64,000 bases of DNA from JTS-AC122 sp050246015 (GCA_050246015.1 JBFWWU010000013.1:1-64000); one strand, 5' to 3'. Shown: positions 1 to 8,360, numbered from the stretch's first letter. The notes: generated from the sequence alone by a model not told the origin. Numbers and translations are program-made.

Positions 1-22
1 GCCTACCGCGAAACTCAGGGAG

Positions 23-51
23 CACCGGATGCTCAAAAGCAGCATCCGGTG
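23..51. repeat. perfect 11-bp hairpin downstream of lysC
   Basis: Arms 23-33 and 41-51 are exact reverse complements around a 7-nt loop. It lies beyond the lysC stop codon. No T-run follows on either strand, so it is not a classical intrinsic terminator. It could stabilise or end the lysC mRNA, or be part of the dispersed-repeat cluster that follows immediately. Confidence 0.6.
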
Positions 52-87
52 GCACGTCGCCGGTGGCACGTCGCATCCTGTGCCACC
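46..87. repeat. REP-like direct and inverted repeat (GGTGGCAC/GTGCCACC)
   Basis: A 15-bp unit (CCGGTGGCACGTCGC) occurs twice, at 46-60 and 60-74. GGTGGCAC at 62-69 can pair with GTGCCACC at 80-87. The GTGCCACC core recurs next to the palindrome at 38835-38853, which suggests a dispersed intergenic repeat family. Confidence 0.45.
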
Positions 88-132
88 TGCCCCGGAACGA
101 ACGCGCCCGAGGGCGGACGTGCTCCGAGTCCT

Positions 133-160
133 GGAGGGGGGGGAGGGGGGGGAGGGGGGG
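133..160 (+). repeat. G8A tandem repeat, G-quadruplex candidate
   Basis: Three G-runs (136-143, 145-152, 154-160) are separated by single A residues, giving a 9-base period. The tract abuts the 3' end of lysC, whose stop codon is 163-165. On the lysC mRNA it is C-rich; the other strand could form a G-quadruplex. Related 9-base units lie inside lysC and nuoF. Confidence 0.7.
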
Positions 161-162
161 AT

Positions 163-1584
163 TCAAGAGATTGTGCTTACCGCGTCGTCCGAGCGCCCCA
201 GCCCGAAGGCGTCGTGCACCGCCCGCAGCGCCCGCGGGCCGTCCGCCTCTTCCAGGATGCACGAGATCGCGATCTCGCTCGTCGTGATGTTCTCGATCTT
301 GATCCCCGCCTCCGCCAGCGTCTTGAACATCGTGCTCGCCACCCCCGCGTGCGCCCGCATCCCCGCCCCGAACGCCGCCACCTTGCAGTACCCCGGGCGC
401 ACAAACCCGCCCGGAACCCCCCCCCCCCCCCACCCCGCCGCCCCCGCCCCCCCCGCCCCCCCCGCCCCCCCCGCCGCCCCAGCCGCCCCAGCCGCCCCAG
501 CCCCCTCTCCCGCACCCGTCCCCGTCCCAGCCCCCGTCCCAGCCCCCGTCCCAGCCCCAGCGCTGCCTCCGCCGTTCGCCCGCGCCTCGGCCCAGATCCG
601 CCGCGCCGCCTGCTCCACCACCGGCTTGACCTCGATCAGGTCGCCGTGGTCCAGCGTGAACGTCAGCGCGATGTGCCCCGGCGCCGTCTCCTCCTGGATG
701 ATGTCGTCCACCGACACCCCCAGCGCCGCGACCGGCTCGAAGATCGCGCTCTGCACCCCCGCCCGGCTGGGCAGGTCCCGGATCATGATCCGCCCCAGGT
801 CGTTCTTGAGGGCGACGCACGCCACCACCCGGCTCTCCATGCTCGCCTCCTCGCCGGCGATGAGTGTCCCCCCTTCCCCGTCCACCTGGCTGTGCAGCAC
901 CTTGATCGGGACGCTGAACTTCTTCCCCAGTTCGACCGCGCGTGGGTGCATGACCGTGGCTCCTAATGACGCCGCTTCGAGCATCTCGTCGTACGTGAAG
1001 CGGTCCCGCCGCCGCGCCGTCGGCACGATCCGCGGGTCGCTCGTGAAGATCCCGTCCACGTCGGTGTAGATCTCGCAGACGTCGGCCTTGAGCGCCGCCG
1101 CCAGCGCGACCGCCGTCGTGTCGCTCCCCCCGCGCCCCAGCGTCGCCGTCTCCCCCATCTCCGTCACGCCCTGGAAGCCCGTCACCACCGGGATCCGCCC
1201 CGCGTCCATCTCGCGGCGCAGGCGGCCCTGGTCGATCGACTCGATGCGGGCACGCGAGAACGAGTTCGGTTCGGCCTTGATCCCCGCCTGCGCCCCGGTC
1301 AGGCTCACCGCGTCGTGCCCCAGCCCGTGCAGCGTCATCGCCATCAGCGCGCTGGAGACCTGCTCGCCGGTGGCGAGCAACTGATCGATCTCGCGCTTGC
1401 TGGGGCGCTCGCTCACCTTCGCCGCCAGTTCCAGCAGGTCGTCGGTCGTGTCACCCATCGCCGAGACCACGACGACGACGTGATTCCCCGCCTGCCTCGC
1501 CGCGGCGGCGCGCTCGGCGCAGCGCTTCATGCGGTCTGGGTTGGCGACCGATGATCCGCCGAACTTCTGAACAATCGTTGGCAC
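163..1584 (-). CDS. lysC: aspartate kinase with Gly/Ala-rich insert between ACT domains
   Basis: Catalyses ATP-dependent phosphorylation of L-aspartate, the first step to lysine, threonine and methionine. Visible marks are the N-terminal KFGGSSVA motif, TLGRGGSDTTAVALAAAL, the YTDVDGIFTSDPR segment and two C-terminal ACT regions; the first has SRAGVQSAIFEPVAALG and the second IKIENITTSEIAISCILEE. Start is GTG at 1584. At 473 residues it is longer than the usual roughly 400-residue single-domain enzyme. The excess is a low-complexity Gly/Ala/Thr stretch at about residues 337-396, encoded by C-tracts including a 15-base C homopolymer (417-431) and three C8 runs. The stretch sits in the linker between the ACT domains, where length change may be tolerated, though allosteric feedback could be affected. 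It diverges from nuoF. Family is certain; the effect of the insert is unknown. Confidence 0.95.
   Translation of the reverse strand: MPTIVQKFGGSSVANPDRMKRCAERAAAARQAGNHVVVVVSAMGDTTDDLLELAAKVSERPSKREIDQLLATGEQVSSALMAMTLHGLGHDAVSLTGAQAGIKAEPNSFSRARIESIDQGRLRREMDAGRIPVVTGFQGVTEMGETATLGRGGSDTTAVALAAALKADVCEIYTDVDGIFTSDPRIVPTARRRDRFTYDEMLEAASLGATVMHPRAVELGKKFSVPIKVLHSQVDGEGGTLIAGEEASMESRVVACVALKNDLGRIMIRDLPSRAGVQSAIFEPVAALGVSVDDIIQEETAPGHIALTFTLDHGDLIEVKPVVEQAARRIWAEARANGGGSAGAGTGAGTGAGTGTGAGEGAGAAGAAGAAGGAGGAGGAGAAGWGGGGVPGGFVRPGYCKVAAFGAGMRAHAGVASTMFKTLAEAGIKIENITTSEIAISCILEEADGPRALRAVHDAFGLGRSDDAVSTIS
417..480 (-). repeat. C-tract inside lysC (C15 plus three C8G units)
   Basis: A run of 15 C (417-431) is followed by C8 runs at 447-454, 456-463 and 465-472, each separated by one G, giving a 9-base period. 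It encodes Gly/Ala repeats. Gain or loss of a 9-base unit keeps the frame, but slippage in the C15 run would truncate the second ACT domain. Confidence 0.75.
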
Positions 1585-1728
1585 GGCGTTGCTCCTCGTG
1601 GCGTTCCTCTACCGACCGTCCCTGGCCGGCCCGCACGCCCGCGACCGCTGTTCGCGGCGTGCTGCCCAAAGACTATCACCATCGCCGACCGTCGGCGCGG
1701 CTGACTCCGGCCTCGCCGTCCACCACGC

Positions 1729-1734
1729 TAGAAT
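1729..1734 (+). promoter_or_regulatory. -10 box (TAGAAT) of leaderless nuoF
   Basis: TAGAAT ends 7 nt before the nuoF ATG at 1742. There is no Shine-Dalgarno sequence in between, so transcription would start at or next to the start codon. No convincing -35 element is seen. Confidence 0.45.
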
Positions 1735-1741
1735 CCGCGCT

Positions 1742-3214
1742 ATGCCCTGGACACCCAAGACCACTTCACCCGTCCTCACCGCGCGCATCCCCACGCCACC
1801 CTTCGGCGACATCAAGGACCGCCGGACTGTTTCCTACGACCAGTACGTCAAGACTCGCGGCGGGGGTGGGGGGGGCGGGGGGGGCGGGGGGGGCGAAAAC
1901 ACGCTCGGCTACGCCGCCCTGCGCAAGGCCCTGTCCATGACACCCGAGCAGGTCGTCGAGGAGGTGAAGAAGTCACAACTCCGCGGGCGGGGCGGGGCGG
2001 GGTTCCCCTGCGGGCTCAAGTGGTCGTTCCTCCCTAAGCCCGACGCGGCGACCGGCGATGGGGGGGTGCGGTACCTCGCGATCAACGCCGACGAGTCCGA
2101 GCCCGGCACCTTCAAGGACCGCCTGCTCATCGACTTCGACCCGCACCTGGTCCTCGAAGGCATCGCCATCTGCTGCTATGCGTGCCGCATCCAGACGGCG
2201 TATTTCTACATCCGCGGCGAGTACCACCACCAGGCCCGGGTGATGGAGAACGCCATCAACGAGGCGTACGCCAACGGGATCTTCGGAAAGCAGGGACTCC
2301 TCGGCGGGGCGGAGACGAAGAACCCGTTCAGCAACGCGGCGGGGGGGACCGGCTGGGCCGTGGACTGCTATCTGCACCGCGGCGCGGGCGCCTATATCTG
2401 CGGCGAAGAGACGGGCCTGCTCGAATCCCTCGAAGGCAAGCGCGGCTGGCCCCGCAACAAGCCCCCCTTCCCCGCCATCAAGGGGCTCTTCCAGAAACCC
2501 ACCATCATCAACAACGTCGAGACGCTCGCGCACCTGCCGTTCATCATCGGCGAAGGCGCCGACGCCTTCTGCAAGCAGGGGACCGAGTCCAGCATCAAGG
2601 GCGCGCCCCCGTCGTACGGAACGAAACTGATGGGCGTCTCCGGGCACGTTGCCAAGCCGGGGTGCTACGAACTGGACCTGGGCATCCCGCTGCGCGTGCT
2701 GGTGGAAAAGTACTGCGGCGGGATGCGGAACGGCAAGAAGTACAAAGCCGCGATCCCCGGCGGCGTCTCGATGGGCATCCTCGGCCCCGATCAGTTCGAC
2801 GCCGAACTCGACTTCGACATCGGGCGCAAGTACAACGTGCTGGGCCTGGGGACCGCGGGGCCCACGGTGTTCGATGAAGACACCGACATGGTCGCCGTGG
2901 CGCGCAATATCGCGCGGTTCTTCAAGCACGAGAGTTGCGGGCAGTGCACCCCCTGCCGCGAGGGCTCGGGGTGGCTCTATCAGTTGATGACGCGCATCGA
3001 GGAAGGCAACGCCCGGACCAAGGACCTGGACCTGGCGCTGGAGATCGCCACCAGCATGGGGGCGATGCCCGGCACGACGATCTGCGGGCTCGCCGACGGC
3101 AACAACTGGGCCGTGCGCACGATCATGAACAAGTTCCGCGGCGAGTTCGAGGCGCGCGTGAAGCCGACGTTCGTCCCGGTGCGGATGATGGTGGGAGCCG
3201 GGGCGAAGGGGTAA
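1742..3214 (+). CDS. nuoF: NADH-quinone oxidoreductase subunit F (FMN/NADH-binding)
   Basis: The 51-kDa-type subunit oxidises NADH with FMN and passes electrons to cluster N3 of complex I. The sequence shows the nucleotide/FMN motif GRGGAGFPCGLKW, INADESEPGTFKDR, CGEETGLLESLEGKRGWPR, and near the C-terminus SCGQCTPCREG, which with a later Cys holds a 4Fe-4S cluster. Length is 490 residues against about 430-450 usual. The extra includes a polyglycine stretch of about a dozen residues just before the conserved N-terminal domain, encoded by G8C repeats at 1862-1893. ATG 1742 is chosen because upstream codons look non-coding and a -10 box lies 7 nt upstream. No other nuo gene is nearby, so it is an orphan here; a related NAD-linked hydrogenase or formate dehydrogenase subunit is the alternative. 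Confidence 0.92.
   Translation: MPWTPKTTSPVLTARIPTPPFGDIKDRRTVSYDQYVKTRGGGGGGGGGGGGENTLGYAALRKALSMTPEQVVEEVKKSQLRGRGGAGFPCGLKWSFLPKPDAATGDGGVRYLAINADESEPGTFKDRLLIDFDPHLVLEGIAICCYACRIQTAYFYIRGEYHHQARVMENAINEAYANGIFGKQGLLGGAETKNPFSNAAGGTGWAVDCYLHRGAGAYICGEETGLLESLEGKRGWPRNKPPFPAIKGLFQKPTIINNVETLAHLPFIIGEGADAFCKQGTESSIKGAPPSYGTKLMGVSGHVAKPGCYELDLGIPLRVLVEKYCGGMRNGKKYKAAIPGGVSMGILGPDQFDAELDFDIGRKYNVLGLGTAGPTVFDEDTDMVAVARNIARFFKHESCGQCTPCREGSGWLYQLMTRIEEGNARTKDLDLALEIATSMGAMPGTTICGLADGNNWAVRTIMNKFRGEFEARVKPTFVPVRMMVGAGAKG
1862..1893 (+). repeat. G8C tandem repeat in nuoF, G-quadruplex candidate
   Basis: G-runs of 5, 8, 8 and 8 bases (1862-1866, 1868-1875, 1877-1884, 1886-1893) have single-base spacers. 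They encode polyglycine in frame, lie on the coding strand, and so could fold as a G-quadruplex in the mRNA. The 9-base period matches the tracts at 133-160 and 447-472. Confidence 0.75.
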
Positions 3215-3292
3215 GTCAAGCCGGATCGCGCCGAGCGACAGGCCTCAAGGCTTGGCGGCTCCCGAGGCCAAACGAGTCCGGATGCCGCCCGC

Positions 3293-3898
3293 TTACTCGC
3301 ACCCCCCGAAGAACGCGGCAAGAAAATCGAAGAAGTCCTGGCTGTTCGTCGTGCCGGAGTGGTTGAAGTCGGCGGCCAGCGCGAAGAAATCGGTGAGGAA
3401 ATCGAAGAAGTCCTGGGAGTTGATCGATCCCGAATGATTCCAGTCAGCCGCGCAATCGCGCACGACTTCGATCGGACCCCGCCACGATGTCCACCCCGGA
3501 GGGGGCGGCACGAACTCGTCAAGATCGCCGGTGATCGTGCCGCCGGCAAGGGTGCCCAGCAGCACGGAGGTGTTGTTCGGCCCCGGCACGTCGGGATACA
3601 CCAGGTGGGCCTCGATCAGCGGCCCCGTCAGCGTCAGCGACGTGACGATCCCGCCGGGAACGCCTTCAACGTCGAGCGTTCCGTAGCCTTCGCCGCCGTC
3701 GTTCAGCGCGTGGAACACGAATCGGATCGCCGCAGGCGGATACGGCGGCATCCCGACGGGCCGACCCAGGGAATCAAACTGTTGATCGACGAACCACGTG
3801 CCGCTCCACCTGCCAAACACGGGGTCGATTGGGTCGGCGGACGCGGTGTGACCGGCGGCGAGCAGACAGACCGCCGCACAAAGACATCGTGTGGACAT
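3293..3898 (-). CDS. secreted GC-type dockerin protein, function unknown
   Basis: A 201-residue exported protein. ATG 3898 follows an AGGAG ribosome site 7 nt upstream and opens a clear signal peptide (MSTRCLCAAVCLLAAGHTASA). The middle about 110 residues look beta-rich and match no family I recognise. The last 50 residues hold two EF-hand-like loops, DWNHSGSINSQDFFDFL and DFNHSGTTNSQDFFDFL, ending in GGCE. This duplicated tail is the GC-type dockerin-like domain of Phycisphaerae secreted proteins. Known dockerins bind Ca2+ and a cohesin; whether this one does is inference. It converges on nuoF. Confidence 0.8.
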   Translation of the reverse strand: MSTRCLCAAVCLLAAGHTASADPIDPVFGRWSGTWFVDQQFDSLGRPVGMPPYPPAAIRFVFHALNDGGEGYGTLDVEGVPGGIVTSLTLTGPLIEAHLVYPDVPGPNNTSVLLGTLAGGTITGDLDEFVPPPPGWTSWRGPIEVVRDCAADWNHSGSINSQDFFDFLTDFFALAADFNHSGTTNSQDFFDFLAAFFGGCE

Positions 3899-4088
3899 GC
3901 CAGGCTCCTGAGTGTCGAGAGTGTATCGCCGTCCCGCCGCGACGTCGTTTGGAGCACCCGCGCCGGCCGGTCCACAAGGGTTGAGGCAACTCAAGTGGCT
4001 CCCGCGGCTATCGCCGCCGCACCAACGCTTGGAGCGTGCGGATCGTGAGTCATCCGGATTCAAACGTTCCGCGAGCGTGTCGCGCCCA

Positions 4089-5918
4089 TCACTCCACCGT
4101 CACGCTCTTGGCCAGGTTCCGGGGCTTGTCCACGTCGTGCCCGCGCAGCACCGCCGCGTGATACGCCATCAGTTGCAGCGGCACCACCGTCAGCATCGGG
4201 CTCAGCGGCTCGGGGATGTCCGGCACGTAGAGCACGTCGTGCACGTGCTTGGCGATCTGCGTGTCGCCCTCGGTCGCGACCGCGATGACGTGCCCGCCTC
4301 GCGCCTTGACCTCGGCGATGTTGCTCATCACCTTCTCGTACTGCCGGCCCTTGTTGGCGATGAACACCGCGGGCATCCCCTCGTTGATCAGCGCGATCGG
4401 CCCGTGCTTCATCTCGGCCGCCGGCATCCCTTCCGCGTGGATGTACGAAATCTCCTTGAGCTTGAGCGCTCCTTCCAGGGCGGTCGGGTAGTTGTACCCG
4501 CGTCCGAGGAACAGCCAGTTCTCTCGCTCCACGTACTTCTCCGCCACTTTCTTGATCAGCGCGTCCTGCTCCAGGATCTTCTCGATCTTCATCGGCACGG
4601 TCTCGAGCGCCCGCAGCAGTTCGGCGCACTGGTCCGCGGACATCATCCTCTTGCGCGCCAAGTACAGCGAGATGAGCGTCAGCACCGCGACCTGCCCGAC
4701 AAACGCCTTGGTGGACGCCACACCGATCTCAGGCCCCACCCGCAGGTACACCCCCGCGTTGGTCTCCCGCGCGATCGTCGATCCGACCACGTTGATCACG
4801 CCCAGCGCCAGCGCCCCGCGTTCCTTGGCCTCCAGCAGCGCCGCCAGCGTGTCGGCGGTCTCGCCCGACTGGCTCACCGCGATCGCCACCGTGTCGTCCT
4901 CGATGATCGGGTTGCGATACCGGAACTCGCTGGCGTATTCGGCGACGGCGCCGATCTTGGCTAGGTCCTCCAGCATGTACTCGCCGATCATCGCCGCGTG
5001 CAGCGCCGTTCCCTGCCCCAGCAGGATCACCCGCTTGGACTTGGTTAGTTCCTTCGCGAAGTTTGAGACGCCCCCGAGCACCACGCGCCCTTCCCGGACG
5101 TCGATTCGTCCGCGGAACGTGTTCGCCAGCGCCTTGGGCTGCTCGCAGATCTCCTTCTGCATGAAGTGCGAGTACGCGCCCAGTTCGATCTCTTCAAGTT
5201 CCAGTTCCAGTTGCTGCACCTTCGGCGTCACCGGCACGTTGTGGATCGTGCTCGTGCGGAACCCCTTGGGCGTGCACTTCACGACCTGGTAGTCCTCCAG
5301 CGCAAACGCCTGCGACGTGTGCGAGATGATCGCGGCCCCGTCCGAGGCGACGATGTACTCGCCGTTCCCCACGCCGACCATCAACGGCGACCCCTTGCGC
5401 GCCGCGACGATCGTGTCCGGCTCCTTCTCGCACATGACGACGATCCCGTACGCGCCGGTGACTTCGCGCAGCGCCGCCTGCACCGCGGCCTCAAGGTCGC
5501 CGTCGTAGAGCTCGCCGATGAGCATCGCGAGCACCTCGGTGTCCGTTTCGCTCGTGAACTTGTGCCCCTTGTCCTGCAGATAGGTCTTCAGGACCGCGTA
5601 GTTCTCGATGATGCCGTTGTGGATCAGGCAGATGCCGGACTTGTCGTCGGTGTGCGGGTGGGCATTGGGATCGGTCACCCCGCCGTGGGTTGCCCAGCGG
5701 GTGTGGCACATGCCGATCGTGCCGCGGACCCCGCCGACGGTTTCGAGTTTGTCCTCCAGGTTCGCCACTCGGCCCACGGTCTTGACGACCTTGATCTTCC
5801 CCTCCTCGATCGTCGCGATCCCGGCTGAGTCGTATCCGCGGTACTCAAGCCGCTTGAGCCCCTCCAGAAGCAGGTTCTGACAGTTCTTGGTCCCGGTGTA
5901 TGCGACGATCCCGCACAT
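4089..5918 (-). CDS. glmS: glutamine--fructose-6-phosphate aminotransferase (isomerizing)
   Basis: Makes glucosamine-6-phosphate from fructose-6-phosphate and glutamine, the entry to UDP-GlcNAc and peptidoglycan. The N-terminal Ntn-glutaminase domain begins MCGIVAYTG (catalytic Cys2 after Met removal) with RLEYRGYDSAG and CHTRWATHGG. Two SIS isomerase domains follow, including SQSGETADTLAAL and the C-terminal HAEGMPAAEMKHGP. It ends DVDKPRNLAKSVTVE, the usual C-terminus. Length 609 is typical. ATG 5918 has AAGGA about 9 nt upstream. I see no glmS ribozyme in the 5' region. Presence fits a peptidoglycan-containing cell, as do the two SEDS genes in the window. Confidence 0.97.
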   Translation of the reverse strand: MCGIVAYTGTKNCQNLLLEGLKRLEYRGYDSAGIATIEEGKIKVVKTVGRVANLEDKLETVGGVRGTIGMCHTRWATHGGVTDPNAHPHTDDKSGICLIHNGIIENYAVLKTYLQDKGHKFTSETDTEVLAMLIGELYDGDLEAAVQAALREVTGAYGIVVMCEKEPDTIVAARKGSPLMVGVGNGEYIVASDGAAIISHTSQAFALEDYQVVKCTPKGFRTSTIHNVPVTPKVQQLELELEEIELGAYSHFMQKEICEQPKALANTFRGRIDVREGRVVLGGVSNFAKELTKSKRVILLGQGTALHAAMIGEYMLEDLAKIGAVAEYASEFRYRNPIIEDDTVAIAVSQSGETADTLAALLEAKERGALALGVINVVGSTIARETNAGVYLRVGPEIGVASTKAFVGQVAVLTLISLYLARKRMMSADQCAELLRALETVPMKIEKILEQDALIKKVAEKYVERENWLFLGRGYNYPTALEGALKLKEISYIHAEGMPAAEMKHGPIALINEGMPAVFIANKGRQYEKVMSNIAEVKARGGHVIAVATEGDTQIAKHVHDVLYVPDIPEPLSPMLTVVPLQLMAYHAAVLRGHDVDKPRNLAKSVTVE

Positions 5919-6390
5919 GCTGGTCGATCCTTGTGAGAATGAGTCTCAGCGCCTCGGGGCGCCAACATATGGTAACCATGCCAAGCGAGATCCAAGCGAA
6001 TCGCCGTCCACGGCGTCACCGTGACCCTCGTGATCAATCTACATATCGACCGATTTCCCGGTTCGCATCGTGCGAGGCATCGAGCCGAAGTATCGTCCCG
6101 ACATCGGAATCAGTGGTCCCCCAGCGGGCCGCGGAACGCCGCGGGAAATCTGGTTGGATTCTGACGGTCATTCCGGCAGTTCGGTTCGACGGCGGCGGAT
6201 GAACACAGCCATGCCGCCGCCCACAATCAACCGGCCAGTCCTCAGCGACCTTGAAAATAAGCCAAAGTCACGCAACGAATAGAGGATATGAGGGTCCTGT
6301 ATTGGCACGGTGCTTGCAGCGTATCCCTGCGAGGGTGACGTTCACGCCAGGGCAGCGGTTCAACTCGAATCTCAAACAGGGAGCGAACTC
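5919..6390. other. 472-bp divergent intergenic region, glmS / sigma-54 promoter
   Basis: It contains no supported gene. It holds the sigma-54 promoter at 6302-6318 for the right-hand gene and a small palindrome, ATGGTTACCAT, near 5970 upstream of glmS. No clear sigma-70 promoter for glmS was found. Confidence 0.5.
6302..6318 (+). promoter_or_regulatory. sigma-54 (RpoN) -24/-12 promoter
   Basis: TTGGCACGGTGCTTGCA matches the consensus TGGCAC-N5-TTGC(A/T), with exactly 10 nt between the invariant GG and GC. Predicted transcription start is near 6329, giving a leader of about 60 nt before the ATG at 6391. An enhancer-binding activator would be needed; none is encoded in the window. Confidence 0.75.
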
Positions 6391-7422
6391 ATGAAAATGA
6401 ATCACGTTGATCCACATTTCACGACTCGGCAGTTGCTCGTGGCGTGCGGAGTCGGGCTAGGCGTCGCATCAAGCCTGCTGGCGCAGGTTCAGACGGTTCC
6501 GACAACCGACCCCGCGGCCCTCTCGCACGCGCTGCATGCCACGGGCCTGACGATTACGTCGGTGGTCATTCGCGCCGGCCTGCCGGGACAGTTCGGGACA
6601 TATTCAGCATTCGATCTGCCGCCGGTCTCGATCCGTCCGGGCATCGTTCTCTCCAGCGGCGACGTGACGAACCTCGGTCCCATCCCCGGCGCGAACGACC
6701 CGGACTATGACCCGTCGTCTCCCCCGGCACAGGTGAACTCTCAGATGACGCCCGACCCCGACACGGGCGGGACGACGGAGTTTGATGACTTCGGGCGGCA
6801 CTCGGGAAACATCGAGAACTTCAACGCGTCCTACGACGTCGCGGCCCTCGAAGTGCACTTCACGCTCGACGACACCTACAACATCAAGTTCGATTTCATC
6901 TTCGGGTCGGTGGAATATCCCTTCTGGACAAGCCAGTTCACCGACGCCTTCCTGGTGTTCCTTGACGGCACCAACGTCAGCGATCAGGTCACGTTCGACG
7001 CGAGCGGCGCCGCCGTGCAGGTGGGAAGTTCATTCGCCGGGCTGGAGACCACGGCGGACGTCAACTCCGCCTTCTCGAACCCCCACGGTTTGATTCACCA
7101 CCTGACGACCACCACCCCCGAGATCGATCGCGGCGAGCACGTGCTCATCTTCGAGGTCGGCGACGTCAATGACCACATCCTGGATAGCGTGGCATTTATC
7201 ACGAACCTGCGCGCCGGCGTCGGGCCCCCGGGCACCGAGCCCTCCGACGACTGCCCGGCCGACCTCAACGACGACAACCTCGTGACCTCACAGGATTTCT
7301 TCGACTTCCTCACCTACTTCTTCAGCGGCGATGATCGCGCCGACTTCAACGACGACGAGGCCGTCACCTCACAGGACTTCTTCGACTTCATCGTCGCGTT
7401 CTTTGCCGGATGCACAAGTTGA
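6391..7422 (+). CDS. secreted choice-of-anchor L protein with GC-type dockerin tail
   Basis: 343 residues. ATG 6391 has AGGGAG upstream; an N-terminal hydrophobic segment (LLVACGVGLGVASSLLAQ) serves as signal peptide. The body resembles the 'choice-of-anchor L' domain: ALSHALHATGLTITSV, RPGIVLSSGDV, then the diagnostic FDFIFGSVEYPFWTSQFTD and AFLVFLDG. The C-terminus has two loops, DLNDDNLVTSQDFFDFL and DFNDDEAVTSQDFFDFI, ending AGCTS. The anchor-L domain occurs next to many different surface-attachment signals; here the signal is the dockerin tail. A consensus sigma-54 promoter precedes it, so expression is probably conditional. The ligand is unknown. Confidence 0.85.
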   Translation: MKMNHVDPHFTTRQLLVACGVGLGVASSLLAQVQTVPTTDPAALSHALHATGLTITSVVIRAGLPGQFGTYSAFDLPPVSIRPGIVLSSGDVTNLGPIPGANDPDYDPSSPPAQVNSQMTPDPDTGGTTEFDDFGRHSGNIENFNASYDVAALEVHFTLDDTYNIKFDFIFGSVEYPFWTSQFTDAFLVFLDGTNVSDQVTFDASGAAVQVGSSFAGLETTADVNSAFSNPHGLIHHLTTTTPEIDRGEHVLIFEVGDVNDHILDSVAFITNLRAGVGPPGTEPSDDCPADLNDDNLVTSQDFFDFLTYFFSGDDRADFNDDEAVTSQDFFDFIVAFFAGCTS

Positions 7423-7440
7423 GCGGCGCGCCCCATCAGC

Positions 7441-7476
7441 CGCGCCGGGTGTGACGAACACCCGGCGCGTCTGCTT
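7441..7476 (+). terminator. GC-rich hairpin after the anchor-L dockerin gene
   Basis: A perfect 11-bp stem (7441-7451 with 7459-7469, loop of 7 nt) lies 18 nt after the stop codon and is followed by TCTGCTT. The weak T-tail makes it an imperfect intrinsic terminator. Confidence 0.55.
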
Positions 7477-7537
7477 GGGAACATGCCGCCGCGTCCATGA
7501 ACACGCGGCCCGACCCCGTGTTGGATCGACCCCGCGC

Positions 7538-7543
7538 TACAGT
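7538..7543 (+). promoter_or_regulatory. -10 box (TACAGT) of a leaderless gene
   Basis: TACAGT ends 5 nt before the GTG at 7549; no ribosome-binding site is present. Confidence 0.35.
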
Positions 7544-7548
7544 CAGTC

Positions 7549-8337
7549 GTGTGGTCGATCGACGAGTGCACACAGTTCTTTGTCGCCGCGATTGAAGCGG
7601 AGGACCGGCGACTGCGCGATGAGCAGGCGGTGCACGGGCTCGATGCGCTCGACGAGGTATCGCTGCACGCGATCCTGGCCCGTGAAATCGAGTCGTCGGG
7701 ACTGGGCGTGCTGCGCGAGCAGCCCTACCCCACGACCTGGAAGAAGCGCCCTCGCGCGAAGGGCGACGAGGCCGACATCCCGCTACCCCGCGAGCGCGAG
7801 CGCTGCGATCTCGTGCTCACCCCCAAGCCGGGGCTCGTGATCGCCGATGAAGTGCGCACGCGCCAGCGCGTCAAGGCGGTGCGGGCGGAGGCTCAGGAGA
7901 CGCTCTTCCAGGCGTCGGCCGAGCGCCTGATCGCATCAGGCGAACTGCGCGGCGCCGAAGCGTCGTCGCCGCCGGGTTCCGAACGCACCATCTCCGCCTC
8001 CGACGCCATGTGGATCGAGGTCAAGGCGCTCGGTCAGTTCGAGCACGTCGACGGCGTTCCCGTCCCGAACCGCACGTACGCGTCGCGGCTGATGCGGAGC
8101 GTCGCGGGCGATGTCGCCAAGTTAGCCGGCGACCGGATGATTGTTCACGCCGGGGTCCTCGTGACGCTCTTTGCCGCCGACCGCGCCACCGCCGAGCACG
8201 ACCTGCTCATCGTCGCCCATCGCTGTCTGGACCGCGACCTGCCCATCTCGACGCCCGCCATGGCTGTTGTCCCGATCCAGGAACGCATCGGCAACAGCGT
8301 GTGCGTCGCGGCGGTATTCCCCGTGAAGAGAACCTGA
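7549..8337 (+). CDS. uncharacterised protein, possible PD-(D/E)XK nuclease fold
   Basis: 262 residues, no signal peptide, no family recognised with certainty. Start is GTG 7549, supported by a -10-like box 5 nt upstream. The layout is suggestive of a restriction-endonuclease-like fold: an acidic residue on a hydrophobic strand (RCDLVL, Asp87) and later WIEVKALGQF with a Glu157-x-Lys159 pair and a following Gln, as in PD-(D/E)XK enzymes. The gap between these, about 70 residues, is long but includes a second strand (GLVIADEVRT). It lies 35 nt upstream of the DUF2891 gene on the same strand. The nuclease suggestion is inference only; there is no methylase, helicase or toxin partner nearby. Confidence 0.7.
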   Translation: MWSIDECTQFFVAAIEAEDRRLRDEQAVHGLDALDEVSLHAILAREIESSGLGVLREQPYPTTWKKRPRAKGDEADIPLPRERERCDLVLTPKPGLVIADEVRTRQRVKAVRAEAQETLFQASAERLIASGELRGAEASSPPGSERTISASDAMWIEVKALGQFEHVDGVPVPNRTYASRLMRSVAGDVAKLAGDRMIVHAGVLVTLFAADRATAEHDLLIVAHRCLDRDLPISTPAMAVVPIQERIGNSVCVAAVFPVKRT

Positions 8338-8360
8338 GGCGGACGGCCGCCCAAACCCGG

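Noticed and set aside
417..431. C15 run read as a frameshift breaking lysC
   Set aside because: As given, the frame continues correctly into a good second ACT domain, so the gene is intact; it is only a slippage risk.
5919..6000. glmS ribozyme or riboswitch
   Set aside because: No conserved ribozyme core or pseudoknot sequences were recognised in the glmS leader.
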